NCBI GenBank assembly: GCA_041393415.1 | Contig: JAWKKE010000001.1 | Coordinates: 558,001 to 622,000, forward strand | Origin: Thermoleophilia bacterium | GTDB lineage: Bacteria > Actinomycetota > Thermoleophilia > UBA2241 | Direction: 5' to 3' | DNA: 64,000 bases | Shown here: one piece after another, positions 1 to 8,711 of the stretch | Position numbering within the stretch: position 1 is the stretch's first letter | Layout: each line of letters begins with the position of its first letter | The notes under the pieces: model-generated | What the model was told of the DNA's origin: nothing | Seen by the model: only the letters and a program-made list of their open reading frames with translations | Database searches by the model: none | Program-made: the position numbers and the translations under genes

Positions 1-134
1 GACTCGTGAAGGTATCTTACGGGCCAGCCGCAGGTCTGAGCCAGTCTTCTTAGACCTCCCACACCGCCCCCCCGAGCCGCACGAGAGCGTCCCAGCAATC
101 GGGTCGAGGCCTTCCGGGCGGGATGGATAGGAGC

Positions 135-1064
135 CTACTCGCGCAGCAGGAACTCCATGAGGCGCTCGGCAACGAGCTCGGTTTCCGCGACGACGACGTC
201 GTGCGCCGCGCCGGGGACCAGCGCTGCCTCGACGCTGGGCATGAGTGATTCGATGCGCGCAATGGCGCCGCGTGGGTCGGCGGTAGCCCCATCGCGGTCA
301 CCGAGGATGCAGAGCGTCGGCAACGCGATGCGCCGCAGGTCGTCGTCCGCCATCACGGCCGCGCGCACCGGCGGGAACATCGCGCCGTAGCACTCGCGAA
401 CCAGCAGTATCTCGTCGATGCGCCGGTCGAACTCCTCGGGGTGCCCGACGGCAATACTCGGCATGACCCAACGGCAGTACGCTTCGAGCGACTCGCGCCT
501 GCCGTCAGCAGCCGGCTTGAGGCGGTCTACGAACTCCTGCGAGAGGGGCGCACCGATCATGACCGGGGCGATCCACACAAGCTTGGCGAGGCGTTCCTGA
601 GCGTGCAACGCGTACTCGGCCGCGGCGTAGCATCCGTAGGACTGACCTCCCATCACGATGCCGTCCGTCAGATCCAGCCCGTCGAGCACGTCATCCAGCC
701 ACGACCGAAGGTCGTCGACCTCGCGCACCGAGCGAGTCGGCACGCTGCGACCCTCATCGTAGATAGCGTCGAGCGCGTACGTACGAAAGCGCGCCGAGAG
801 GGGCCTGATCAGTCGGCGCCAGACGAGCGAGGTCGACTGTCCGCCGGGCAGCAACACAACCGGCGGTGCATCGACCGGACCGCTGCTGCGCACGAACGTC
901 TCACCGTACCTGGTCTGCACAGTCGTGCCCTCGTGCTCGACCGGCCACGACTGTTCGAGAATCTCGAGATGCGCAAGGAAGCGGTCGCGAGCTGTTTGCG
1001 AGGTAAACGGGCGGAAGCCGGCGGGCGTGACGTTTGGCAATGTCTCCTCCTGCATCGGGGCCAT
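135..1064 (-). CDS. alpha/beta hydrolase
   Basis: Single-domain alpha/beta-hydrolase of 309 residues, probably a soluble esterase- or lipase-like enzyme of unknown substrate. The oxyanion stretch LLPGGQS (71-77), the nucleophile elbow G-Q-S-Y-G with Ser142, a late acid in GDRD (256-258) and His288 in GAAHD give the full catalytic triad in the usual order. I chose the ATG at 1064; a second ATG three codons later is equally possible, and neither has a clear Shine-Dalgarno site. It ends in TAG. It stands alone beside a divergent-function lipoprotein gene, so context gives no substrate. Fold assignment is firm, the specific reaction is unknown. Confidence 0.85.
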   Translation of the reverse strand: MAPMQEETLPNVTPAGFRPFTSQTARDRFLAHLEILEQSWPVEHEGTTVQTRYGETFVRSSGPVDAPPVVLLPGGQSTSLVWRRLIRPLSARFRTYALDAIYDEGRSVPTRSVREVDDLRSWLDDVLDGLDLTDGIVMGGQSYGCYAAAEYALHAQERLAKLVWIAPVMIGAPLSQEFVDRLKPAADGRRESLEAYCRWVMPSIAVGHPEEFDRRIDEILLVRECYGAMFPPVRAAVMADDDLRRIALPTLCILGDRDGATADPRGAIARIESLMPSVEAALVPGAAHDVVVAETELVAERLMEFLLRE

Positions 1065-1209
1065 GACGCGAGCGTCAGTATGCGCGCATGAGGGACGAAG
1101 AAACAGACTGCAATTGTGGCCAGATCCCGTGTATTCTGAGATTAGGGGAGGCTTCTTTCTGGGCCGCCCCTCGCCGGGCTCCCACTCGAGTACGCATATC
1201 CTCACCCGA

Positions 1210-1953
1210 TCAAGGGACGACGATTCGCTGCGACGAGGACACACCGGCGACGTTGTAGTTGGTACCGGTGAACTGCGCCCGAATCAGGTACTTGCCCGGC
1301 TTCACATCGTAGTAGCTGTACGTGCACCAGGACCGCCCGTCTGTCCCGGCCCCTCCCAGGCTGGCGGGAAAGCGCGTCCAGACACCATGCACGCGGCACT
1401 GCACATCAGCGATGAACGGCGGCTTCTGCAGAGGAAGCTGATAGAAGGGCTGCTCGGGCGAGACGGTGATGCGAACCTCGGTGTGCTTCCGCGTGGTCTT
1501 CTTGACCACCAGCTTGAGCTTCGGCTTCACGCCGGCGAACATCCAGAAGCTGGAAGCGAGATAGTCGCCGTTGCCGGCCCAAGTGGCAGTGATCTGGCAG
1601 CTTCGCCGCGCTGCCGGCACGGTCGCTTGAAATGTGTTGCCGTTCATCTGATCGTAGGTCACCACGGCCTCGGCGACGAACGTGTCGGCGCTCTCACCGA
1701 CCTCTCGCTTGTGGACCCGGACCACAGCGCCGCTCAGATCTTCGTTGGCCACAATACGTCCGCTCACGATGATGTCTCGTCCAGCCAGCGTCGCGTTTCG
1801 CGCCGAGAGCGTGATCGGCGCGCTGAGCTGATTCGTCGCCGGCGCCGATGACGCCAGGCACGCCACCAGCAGAGCGGACGCGGCGACGGCGAGCAGTGCG
1901 CCGACAAGCGCCTTCCGTGACACCCCGACGTTGCCAGACCGTGACTTGCCCAT
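1210..1953 (-). CDS. putative secreted lipoprotein with Ig-like fold
   Basis: A 247-residue exported protein. The N-terminus has a basic segment, a hydrophobic helix (about 15-31) and a lipobox-like L-V-A-C, so Cys32 would be lipidated after signal peptidase II cleavage. The rest is beta-rich, with two stretches that look like immunoglobulin-like domains (about 45-135 and 140-247), but no enzymatic motif. The ATG at 1953 is preceded by a strong GGAGGGGG site. I do not recognise a named family; a cell-surface adhesion or stalk role is only inference. Confidence 0.7.
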   Translation of the reverse strand: MGKSRSGNVGVSRKALVGALLAVAASALLVACLASSAPATNQLSAPITLSARNATLAGRDIIVSGRIVANEDLSGAVVRVHKREVGESADTFVAEAVVTYDQMNGNTFQATVPAARRSCQITATWAGNGDYLASSFWMFAGVKPKLKLVVKKTTRKHTEVRITVSPEQPFYQLPLQKPPFIADVQCRVHGVWTRFPASLGGAGTDGRSWCTYSYYDVKPGKYLIRAQFTGTNYNVAGVSSSQRIVVP

Positions 1954-2159
1954 GTTCCCCCTCCGTGATCGTCCCTGACGATATGCGCTGCCAGCCATCA
2001 GATCTCTCCACACCTCGGGAGACGCGCATGCCGCCACAACGGTTCGCCCACTTTGTGTCCGACGCTCGGGACACGGTCTCCGCGTCCCGGTCATGATGGC
2101 GCGCGTCTCAACATCTACGAGCAGTCATCCGCACGCCCCGACGCCACTCTGTTCTGCTA

Positions 2160-2321
2160 GAATCGCTGCAATTCAAGAGGAGTTGCCGGGATAGAATCAC
2201 GGTCCGGTAGGTAGTCCGGACGCACCGCCTCTGGCCATGCGGCCCACGAAGGCGCGTGTCAGTAGCCTCCCCCTTGGGTGTCCGTTCCCGGCGCGAACCC
2301 AACTGTGAGGGGAGCGCTGCT
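2160..2321 (+). promoter_or_regulatory. candidate structured 5' leader of yjdF-like gene
   Basis: The leader of the YjdF-family gene can form a 6-bp hairpin (2202-2207 with 2216-2221, 8-nt loop) followed by a second small GGCC/GGCC hairpin bounded by GCC and GGC. In Firmicutes, yjdF genes are preceded by the yjdF riboswitch, which senses azaaromatic compounds. I cannot match the published consensus by eye, so a riboswitch here is only a suggestion. Confidence 0.25.
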
Positions 2322-2753
2322 ATGCCTACTACCGGTCTCAGCGCCAGACTGACCGTCTACTACGACGGCCAATTCTGGGTCGGGTTCTTCGAACACGAGG
2401 ACGACGCGGGATTGGCCATCGCCCGTCACGTGTTTGGACCGGAGCCGTCACTCACCGAGATAGCGGAGCTCGTGACCAGACGGAGTTGGTCGCGACTCAA
2501 TTTCGTCATGACCGGGGTGAGCGACGCCCCGGTCCACAGGCTGGCGACAAACCCCAAGCGAAGGCAGCGCGAGGCCGCCCGCGACGCGCGCGCCACCGCG
2601 CCCTCAACCAAGGCGCAAGACGCGCTGAAGGCCGCGCTCGGCGAGCAGAAGCTCGAGCGCGCGGCCGCGAGGCGCGAACGCCTTGCAGAAGCCGCCGAGG
2701 ATCGCTGGCAACAGCGCGTGGCCAAACGCAAGGAGAAGAAGCGCGGCCACTAG
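2322..2753 (+). CDS. yjdF: YjdF-family protein (DUF2992)
   Basis: A 143-residue DUF2992/YjdF protein. The diagnostic opening L-T-V-Y-Y-D-G-Q-F-W-V-G (about 9-20) and the S-R-L-x-F-V segment are present. They are followed by a long charged, mostly helical tail rich in Arg, Lys, Glu and Ala, ending in a KRKEKKRGH-type basic tail. The start is the ATG at 2322 with a GAGGGGAG site upstream. The biochemical function is unknown; in Firmicutes the gene is controlled by a riboswitch for toxic azaaromatics, suggesting a role in handling such compounds. It ends in TAG. Confidence 0.85.
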   Translation: MPTTGLSARLTVYYDGQFWVGFFEHEDDAGLAIARHVFGPEPSLTEIAELVTRRSWSRLNFVMTGVSDAPVHRLATNPKRRQREAARDARATAPSTKAQDALKAALGEQKLERAAARRERLAEAAEDRWQQRVAKRKEKKRGH

Positions 2754-2822
2754 CGCCGGGACTGGTGGCAATCACCGACCCGGCATCCTCATACGCGCCG
2801 CGATCAAGCAGCGGCCGCCGGT

Positions 2823-3185
2823 TCATCGCGGCGCGTTCAGCCAGACCTTCACGATCGAGCCGACCGCGAGCACCAGGACGACCGCGAACATGCCGACCAG
2901 TGCCCACTGTCCCTGTTGCGCGAAGTAGCCGGGGCTGACGATCGCGGTGTAGACGAGCATCCCGTTCGCCACGAGCGCGAGTCGCGCTGCGCCTCGCGCA
3001 CTACGAAACAGCATGACGCCGGCGACGATCAGCGCCACAGCCGTGACGGCCTCCGCCGCAAGGTGAAACGCGATGCGGTACGGCTCGGTTTGCAGTTCGG
3101 GGACCTGACCCGCGGCGACGAAGAACGTCCACTGTGCAAGCATGAGGGCGCCGATGACCAAGGACGACCATGCCGCAAACTTCAT
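2823..3185 (-). CDS. small four-helix membrane protein
   Basis: A 120-residue integral membrane protein with four predicted transmembrane helices (about 5-26, 38-60, 66-84 and 94-114) separated by very short loops. The ATG at 3185 has a good GGGAGGA site. There is no conserved catalytic motif, and I recognise no family. The gene lies just downstream of, and on the same strand as, the isoprenylcysteine-methyltransferase-like gene, so the two may be co-transcribed. Confidence 0.7.
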   Translation of the reverse strand: MKFAAWSSLVIGALMLAQWTFFVAAGQVPELQTEPYRIAFHLAAEAVTAVALIVAGVMLFRSARGAARLALVANGMLVYTAIVSPGYFAQQGQWALVGMFAVVLVLAVGSIVKVWLNAPR

Positions 3186-3254
3186 GCCGTTCCTCCCAAC
3201 CGATCAGAGTCGCCGTGCGTCCAGCGCACCGCGCTGGTCTGCCGCGCGATGACA

Positions 3255-3851
3255 CTAGTAGACACCGGGCACCAACCGGCTGGTACGCGTTGAGTACTCC
3301 GCATAAGCACCTCCGAAATGCCGCAGGAGCGCTCGTTCCTCGACACGAATACGGTACACGACTGCGCCCAGAGGCAGCACCACCGCGACCACCCAGCTGA
3401 TCCAACTGCCCGAGCACAGCCCAAAGCCCAGCATCGACAAGAGCACACCCAGGTAGGCCGGATGCCGCACGTGGCGGTAGGGACCCCGGTCCACAATACG
3501 TTGCTGCGTCGCAACGGTCACCGTAGTCGTGAACTGGCCACGCAGCGTAACCGCGGCCGCCACGCGAATGGCGACGCCGGATGCAAGGCAGGCACAACCT
3601 AACCAGCCCAACACCTGCCTCAGCACCCCCACGTCGCCCAGTCCCGCCGGTGTAGTTCGCGATTGCCAGGCGATCATCGCGAAGGCCACGCTGACGATAA
3701 GCGCCAGCCACATGCCGAGGAAACTCAGGCGATCCTCTACCTTTGCACGTCGGTTGCGTCGACGATTCACCAAGCTGAACGCACTGATCGCCACCTCGCT
3801 CAGACACCAGACGACGAACAGAGCTACCGTGATGACATTCAGCCAGCTCAT
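3255..3851 (-). CDS. isoprenylcysteine carboxyl methyltransferase family membrane protein
   Basis: A membrane protein of 198 residues with about four transmembrane helices and the C-terminal ICMT/PEMT signature. The block R-G-P-Y-R-H-V-R-H-P-A-Y-L-G (122-135) is followed by a hydrophobic pair and the V-E-E-R motif with R-H-F-G-x-x-Y-x-x-Y near the end, the AdoMet-binding pocket of this superfamily. Bacterial members methylate unidentified small molecules or lipids, so the substrate cannot be named. The start is uncertain: ATG 3851 is used here, while a GTG at 3875 adds eight residues. It ends in TAG. Confidence 0.8.
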   Translation of the reverse strand: MSWLNVITVALFVVWCLSEVAISAFSLVNRRRNRRAKVEDRLSFLGMWLALIVSVAFAMIAWQSRTTPAGLGDVGVLRQVLGWLGCACLASGVAIRVAAAVTLRGQFTTTVTVATQQRIVDRGPYRHVRHPAYLGVLLSMLGFGLCSGSWISWVVAVVLPLGAVVYRIRVEERALLRHFGGAYAEYSTRTSRLVPGVY

Positions 3852-4001
3852 CGACGCACGATCATGCCGTCTCACGGGCGAGAACGGCGGCGACCACGAA
3901 GATAGTCGGCGCCAACTTCACCCTCGACTCCAGGTCCGTTTGAGCAGTCCGTCTGGTCGTCCGGGCCCACACGAACCGCCGGATCTGCCGGACACGACAA
4001 G

Positions 4002-4751
4002 TCATTGCCTCGGCATCAGCGCGAACACGCCCCAGCCCAGGTATTCGCGCGTGTAGGTGGCGTAGCGCTCGGGCTCCGAGGTCAGTCTTGCTCGAACCTC
4101 CTGTGCGAAATCGTCGCCGGGGTTGGCATCGAGCCACCGACGCATCGTGAGCCACTTGGCCGCCTCGTACCTGTCCCACCCGTCCTGGTCGGCCAGCATC
4201 ATCTCGACGACATCGTGGCCGAGCCGATCGAAAGATGCCAGAAGTCCTGGCAGCATGAGAAAGTCGGAGATCGCGCGGGCAAGACACCCCTTGGCGACCT
4301 CTTCTGTTGGCGGCAACTGCCGCCAGTAGGGCTCACCAATAAGAATGATCCCCCCTGCCTTGAGGCTGCGCGCCAGGAGCTCGATCGTGCCGGCGACTCC
4401 GCCTGCGATCCAGGTGGCGCCGACACAGGCCGCCACATCGACCTTCTCGCCAGAGACGTACCCAGCAGCATCGTCATGGATGAACGTGACTCGATCGGCG
4501 ACGCCGACCTCTTCGGCGCGGAGTCTCGCCTGTTGCGTGAACAACCGGCTCATATCGACACCGGTACCGATGATGCCGTGATCGCGTGCCCAGGTACACA
4601 GCATCTCTCCCGAACCGCTGCCGAGGTCGAGCACCCGGGCTCCCGGCTCCAAGCGCAACGCCGCACCGAGCGCGGCAAGCTTGTCGGGCGTAATCGGGTT
4701 GTGGATGCGGTGAGCGCTCTCTGTGATGTTGAAGATCCGCGGAATGTCCAC
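4002..4751 (-). CDS. class I SAM-dependent methyltransferase
   Basis: Cytoplasmic class I methyltransferase of 249 residues. The N-terminus begins M-D-I-P-R-I-F-N-I-T-E-S, motif I is L-D-L-G-S-G-S-G-E (41-49) and the acidic post-I strand ends G-V-D-M-S (about 62). I set the start at the GTG at 4751 because it has a GGGAGG site nine bases upstream and because the family typically opens with this sequence. A longer reading frame upstream is unlikely to be translated. The substrate is unknown; relatives are annotated only as small-molecule methyltransferases. Confidence 0.85.
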   Translation of the reverse strand: MDIPRIFNITESAHRIHNPITPDKLAALGAALRLEPGARVLDLGSGSGEMLCTWARDHGIIGTGVDMSRLFTQQARLRAEEVGVADRVTFIHDDAAGYVSGEKVDVAACVGATWIAGGVAGTIELLARSLKAGGIILIGEPYWRQLPPTEEVAKGCLARAISDFLMLPGLLASFDRLGHDVVEMMLADQDGWDRYEAAKWLTMRRWLDANPGDDFAQEVRARLTSEPERYATYTREYLGWGVFALMPRQ

Positions 4752-4834
4752 TACGAAGTGCCTCCCTGACTGCGCGTACACAGAATCATCCAAAGCACAT
4801 TCGCTTACGCTTGAACTGCGCCGAGGACTTCGCT

Positions 4835-5479
4835 TCATACGATAACGCTTGGCGTATCGCTTGGAGGCGATTCTCCGTCCGCCGGTCGCCACCACGTCGC
4901 TACGCCCTGACTCCTGATGACCGCCGTACGCGGTACTTGATACATGAGAATCACGAGCATGATCAGGTCCGCTGCCGAGCCGAGTGCGTTGAGGACGCTC
5001 AAGCCGACCATCCACCACGCTGCCGCGGGAAGCGCCAGCGCTACGACAAAAGGCAACAGCGTGAGCGCCACGAACGGTGTCACACCACTGATCAGTTGCG
5101 CCTGGCGAGAGAGGACGCCGGTATAGGCCATGTAGGGCGTGAGGTAGCGTGGCCAGAACCCCACGACGACGTCATCTGACGACCCGGCGATCATCGCCGG
5201 AAGCGCGTGCAGAATCTCGTGCAAAGCGATGAACCCGGTCAGCGCTGCGACGGCCACAAGCAACCCGGCTACCGAGATGGTGACTGAGATCGAGTCGGAC
5301 GAGGCTCCCGAGGGAATGATGAGACTCCAGACCAAAGCCAAGACACCGGCCATCAGCACTCCGAGCGGAATCGCGATCAGAAGCAGACCGCTCGGTCGAG
5401 GTTCGCGCAGTCTTGTCCAACCATCACCCGCAGGGTCGAAATCCGGGTCGTCGGGTATGGGGCCGATGCGGAACCTCAA
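4835..5479 (-). CDS. DUF3267 membrane zincin-like metalloprotease
   Basis: A 214-residue membrane protein with about four helices (31-55, 68-92, 128-155, 158-182). The second helix carries H-E-I-L-H (87-91), the HExxH zinc motif of DUF3267 putative zincin peptidases, and the lumenal loop has a Tyr-rich segment typical of the family. It is predicted to be an intramembrane or membrane-anchored metalloprotease with unknown substrate. The best start is a TTG at 5479, without an obvious ribosome site, so the N-terminus is uncertain. Confidence 0.75.
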   Translation of the reverse strand: MRFRIGPIPDDPDFDPAGDGWTRLREPRPSGLLLIAIPLGVLMAGVLALVWSLIIPSGASSDSISVTISVAGLLVAVAALTGFIALHEILHALPAMIAGSSDDVVVGFWPRYLTPYMAYTGVLSRQAQLISGVTPFVALTLLPFVVALALPAAAWWMVGLSVLNALGSAADLIMLVILMYQVPRTAVIRSQGVATWWRPADGESPPSDTPSVIV

Positions 5480-5524
5480 GACGTGCCCGTGCCTGCTTGG
5501 GCAACGACATGCAGCGTCATCGAT

Positions 5525-5890
5525 TCAACTCTCGTCCAACTCAGCCTGCACCAGCGCTTCCGCCTTCTGCAACGCGTTGAGCCTGTTTCTCAGCAGACTG
5601 TGCTGTGAGGTCCCGGGGGAGAACTTCGCCTGAGCCTCCCTGGTCCGGCATGCCATGGAGGCAATCACCCGAAGGGCGTCTTCGAGATCACCCTGCGCAC
5701 AATGTCGCGCATCGTGTGCTTCTTGGCTCATGAGCGCAGACGCGATGTACAAAGCCTTGAGATTGTCTCGCAGCCTCGTGTGCTGCCACGTTCCCGGTGC
5801 CAACCTCTGCTGCGCTTTCTCCGACTTGCCGATGAGCGAGGCTATCGGTCGAAGCGCTCGCTGCAGATCATCGGAGGAGTCCTCTTTCAA
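5525..5890 (-). CDS. hypothetical protein with internal duplication
   Basis: A 121-residue, mainly helical protein built from two copies of a roughly 47-residue unit (9-55 and 69-115, offset 60). Both copies share A-L-R-x-I-A-S, a Pro-Gly-Thr-x-x-H turn (PGTWQH and PGTSQH) and L-R-x-x-L-x-A-L. The repeat architecture argues that the frame is real although the start is a weak TTG with no clear Shine-Dalgarno site. I do not recognise the family. Confidence 0.55.
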   Translation of the reverse strand: MKEDSSDDLQRALRPIASLIGKSEKAQQRLAPGTWQHTRLRDNLKALYIASALMSQEAHDARHCAQGDLEDALRVIASMACRTREAQAKFSPGTSQHSLLRNRLNALQKAEALVQAELDES

Positions 5891-5906
5891 GCAGATCGCC
5901 GATCAC

Positions 5907-6062
5907 CTATGCGCTTGTCACGGCATCGAGGTCGACTCCTACCACCTGTCCACCGTCGCCGAGGAGCCGGGAGACCATGTAGGTCACGTCGCCGACGCCG
6001 CAACCGACGTCGAGCACGCGCATCGTGCCTCCGATGCCTGCGTCGAGCAGAAGTCGATCCAT
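5907..6062 (-). pseudogene. truncated SAM methyltransferase remnant
   Basis: Reading from the ATG at 6062 gives 51 residues that match the start of a class I methyltransferase: D-A-G-I-x-x-x-M-R-V-L-D-V-G-C-G-V-G-D-V (about 8-27) followed by the G-x-V-V-G-V-D acidic strand. It then stops at a TAG. Upstream in the same frame is a TGA two codons before the ATG. Reading through the TAG reaches TGA after 12 codons. The complete family is over 200 residues, so this is a decayed fragment. Confidence 0.7.
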
Positions 6063-6186
6063 GGATCGTCACGAGAGTCAGCCAAATTGGACCCTTCGAA
6101 CGGACGGCCCACCGTCTGAGCGCATCAGCGGACGCCTCTGCGCCCCTTGAGTACTCAAGCACGACACCCACTGCCCGGCACAGGAC

Positions 6187-6366
6187 TTAGGTCTGATCTT
6201 CCTTGCTCTGTGACTCACTCTCTTCAATAAGCCTTCTCACACCATCAGGAATCGAACGGCAGCTACAGTTCTGAGAGTGCTCGATGTGCCATTGCATGCG
6301 CTGCGCATCAGATGCATTTCTTGGCATTCTGTGTGCTTGATGCCATTCCTTATTTGTCTTGCCCAT
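6187..6366 (-). CDS. conserved small hypothetical protein
   Basis: A 59-residue basic-acidic soluble protein beginning M-G-K-T-N-K-E-W-H-Q-A-H-R-M-P. It has two cysteines in a C-x-C motif (N-C-S-C-R) and conserved histidines (W-H-I-E-H), which could bind a metal. The ATG at 6366 has a GAAAGGA site at good spacing, which favours it over an in-frame start eight codons upstream. I recall similar short proteins from diverse bacteria but no assigned function. Confidence 0.65.
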   Translation of the reverse strand: MGKTNKEWHQAHRMPRNASDAQRMQWHIEHSQNCSCRSIPDGVRRLIEESESQSKEDQT

Positions 6367-6429
6367 CTTCTGATCCTTTCGCCTGGGCAATTGGACAATC
6401 CGCCAGGTGTGGTACCTGAGCGTTCGCAG

Positions 6430-6752
6430 CTAATCGGTCGCCAGCATCCCGCCCTCAAGCAGGAGGGAAGGGACGTAGGCAATCTCCCACGGATGCCCGT
6501 CGGGATCACCGAAGTACCCCGTGTAGCCCCACGGCTTGTCGGCCGCAGGCGACAGCAGTAGCGCGCCGGCCGAGACGGCCCGTGCGAGCACGACATCGAC
6601 CTGACGAGGCCCACTCCGCCGGAGAGGGTGAACAAGACGAAGTCTCCGCCACTTACCGAGGAGAACGTCCATCCCAGACCATCGCGATAGAATGCCAGCG
6701 CTGCGCCCATATCGCGCACCCCAAGTGTGATGATGGTCAACCGCTGCTCCAC
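6430..6752 (-). pseudogene. broken glyoxalase/VOC family gene
   Basis: From the GTG at 6752 (GGAAGGA site upstream) the frame encodes the first half of a VOC/glyoxalase domain: L-T-I-I-T-L-G-V-R-D and F-Y-R-D-G-L-G-W. Near 6605-6615 the homology jumps into another frame, which carries the second half (V-D-V-V-L-A-R-A-V, P-W-G-Y-T-G-Y-F-G-D-P-D-G-H-P-W-E). Family comparison from memory suggests about 30 residues are also missing at the junction. An internal deletion with frameshift is the simplest explanation. Confidence 0.8.
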
Positions 6753-6899
6753 AGGCTTCGTCCTTCCGTCCATCCAGCTCCGCGATACTACGCGCCGAAG
6801 GGCTTCCGCGACCGCCGGCCGGTGTACCGGCTCGGATGTGCCCATTATGCCCAAGCGCCCGAAGGGAAGCCCAGATCGGCAATCACGATGGCGCGCTCG

Positions 6900-7805
6900 T
6901 CAGCGATTCCGCGCCAAGACCAGAAGCCGATCTGCCATCGCCTCGATCTCCGTCGCTATCCAGACCCTCGCGCACCACTCCGGCGGGATGCCCTCACGCC
7001 CGTAGAATGCGCCCGCGATCTGACCAGTAACGGCAGCGGTCGTGTCTGCATCATCCCCTAGATTGGCAGCCGCGAGGATCGCCCCCGCGAACGAATCCGT
7101 GTGGGCGAAGCACCAGAGCGCGGCTTCCAGGCAGGCGACGCAGTACCCCGTACCACGGATGTGCTCGCGCGACTTCCCGAGATACTCGCCGCGCGCAATC
7201 GCCGCCACCTTCGCCCCTGAGCAGGGCACATCACCGAGATCCAGGACCTCATCGATTCCAGCACCCGAAAGCGCACGCGAAGTCGCGACGCCGAGAAGCT
7301 GACAGCACTCGAGAGCCTCAGGAGCCGCATGCGTGGTGCGAGAGCTCTCGGAGCTCAACATGAGCACCCTTTGCGAATCCGGATGCGCATACAGGACCGC
7401 CGGAGCAAGCCTCATCAACGAGCCGTTGCCCGCCGTCCAGGGATCGGTCGAACCGGCGAAAGGGTCTCCGTCTGCAAGAAATCGAGACAGAGCGACGGCG
7501 ACGGTGCCACCGATGTCGAAACACTCACCTGTGGAGCTCATGTGCCCCCGCTGCCACCAGTTCACGTAGCGACTCATCTGGTCGGCCGCATCGAATCCGC
7601 CGCACGCAATCAGGCTTTCTGCCAGACATAGCGCCATCGATGTGTCATCGGTCCATTGTCCTGCCTCAAGACGGAATGGGCCGCCGCCCACCATGTCCTC
7701 AACGGGGAGGAACGTACCGCGGGGGCGAAACTCAACAGTGGTGCCGACGGCATCTCCGCACGCCAGGCCGACGAGAGATCCGCGATAGCGGTCGATGAGA
7801 TCCAA
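6900..7805 (-). CDS. ADP-ribosylglycohydrolase family protein
   Basis: A 301-residue ADP-ribosylglycohydrolase (DraG-type) enzyme that would remove ADP-ribose from proteins or small molecules. The two-metal site is visible: G-D-A-V-G (17-21), W-T-D-D-T-S (51-56) and the C-terminal L-G-D-D-A-D-T (249-255). The full-length all-helical domain is present. I chose a TTG at 7805 so that the protein opens M-D-L-I-D-R-Y-R-G-S, the usual family start. A GTG or TTG about ten codons upstream is possible. A broken Arr ADP-ribosyltransferase sits 340 bp away, a possible functional relic. Confidence 0.88.
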   Translation of the reverse strand: MDLIDRYRGSLVGLACGDAVGTTVEFRPRGTFLPVEDMVGGGPFRLEAGQWTDDTSMALCLAESLIACGGFDAADQMSRYVNWWQRGHMSSTGECFDIGGTVAVALSRFLADGDPFAGSTDPWTAGNGSLMRLAPAVLYAHPDSQRVLMLSSESSRTTHAAPEALECCQLLGVATSRALSGAGIDEVLDLGDVPCSGAKVAAIARGEYLGKSREHIRGTGYCVACLEAALWCFAHTDSFAGAILAAANLGDDADTTAAVTGQIAGAFYGREGIPPEWCARVWIATEIEAMADRLLVLARNR

Positions 7806-8144
7806 GACAGAAGACCTACCCTCCGGTGCCACCAACGTAGTTGCCCATAAGCCGCACTCCCACGACCTCGATCATGCGCTCTACATGATACGGCGCTCGC
7901 GCTGCAGGCCAGACGTGTTTGTTGGGTGGAGACGGCCAACGCATCACACATGCGCCGTGAGTGCAATAATCGAGGCACCAACCGCGGCGCTGCGACGAGT
8001 CGGCTCCGTGCGCTGAATCCCAATCCACTCAAGCCGCGTCAGCTACCCACGGAAAGCGTGACGTGAGGGCTCCGGCCGGGGATACATCGATGAAGAGGCG
8101 GGGGTAGCGCAGAGCACCTTGTGGACGGAGGAGTCGCAGATCCT
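7806..8144 (+). other. intergenic stretch without recognised gene
   Basis: The roughly 340 bp between the ADP-ribosylglycohydrolase and the arr pseudogene hold no reading frame with recognisable similarity or good ribosome site. The upstream signals of both divergent genes must lie here. I see no repeat, tRNA or terminator. Confidence 0.5.
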
Positions 8145-8647
8145 ATGGAGATCGGACCGGACCCAGACTGGATACCCTGCACCTATGAGAGCTGCGACCG
8201 CGTCAGCGGTCCGTTCTATCACGGTACCGCGGCCGCGCTGGCGCCCGGGACCATGATTGGCCCGGGCTTCGAGTCCAACTACCAAAAGGGGCGAATCTCC
8301 AACAACATCTACTTCACGGCACTGCCCGCGCCGGCAGCGGGACTGGCAGCGGAGCTTGCGGTGGCACTGACCGGAGCCCAGCCACCAGGGCACATCTACC
8401 TGGTGGAACCGACGGGGCCTTTGAGGACGATCCGAACGTCACCAACAAGCGCTTCCCGGGGAACCCCACTAAGTCGTACCGCAGCATCCATCCACTCCGA
8501 ATCATCTCTGAAGTCAAGGACTGGGAACCGAGCGATCCCGAACTGGTGAAGGTGATGCTGGAGCGCCTGGAGAAGCTCCGCGAGCACGGCGAGGACCTGA
8601 TCGAGGACTGGCGGCCGAGCGCGACGCCCGATTCCATCTTCTCGTGA
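8145..8647 (+). pseudogene. arr: frameshifted rifampin ADP-ribosyltransferase (Arr)
   Basis: The first frame encodes the Arr core: G-P-F-Y-H-G-T, P-G-F-x-S-N-Y, N-N-I-Y-F-T-A and Y-L-V-E-P-T-G-P. At about 8418-8422 the homology moves into the next frame, which continues F-E-D-D-P-N-V-T-N-K-R-F-P-G-N-P-T-K-S-Y-R-S to a TGA at 8645-8647. A single missing base in the GGGGCCTTT stretch explains the shift. Intact Arr modifies rifamycins with ADP-ribose from NAD. Either a real pseudogene or a sequencing error. Confidence 0.85.
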
Positions 8648-8711
8648 GATCCTGCTGTCGTCTGTCTACTTGCCTGTTGGTCGAGCTTGTGCCGCTCTGC
8701 TCGCTTCGTCT

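Noticed and set aside
5907..6062. Methyltransferase fragment ending in TAG as a pyrrolysine protein
   Set aside because: Reading through the TAG gives 12 more codons then TGA, and a TGA precedes the ATG. It is a truncated remnant, not a Pyl gene.
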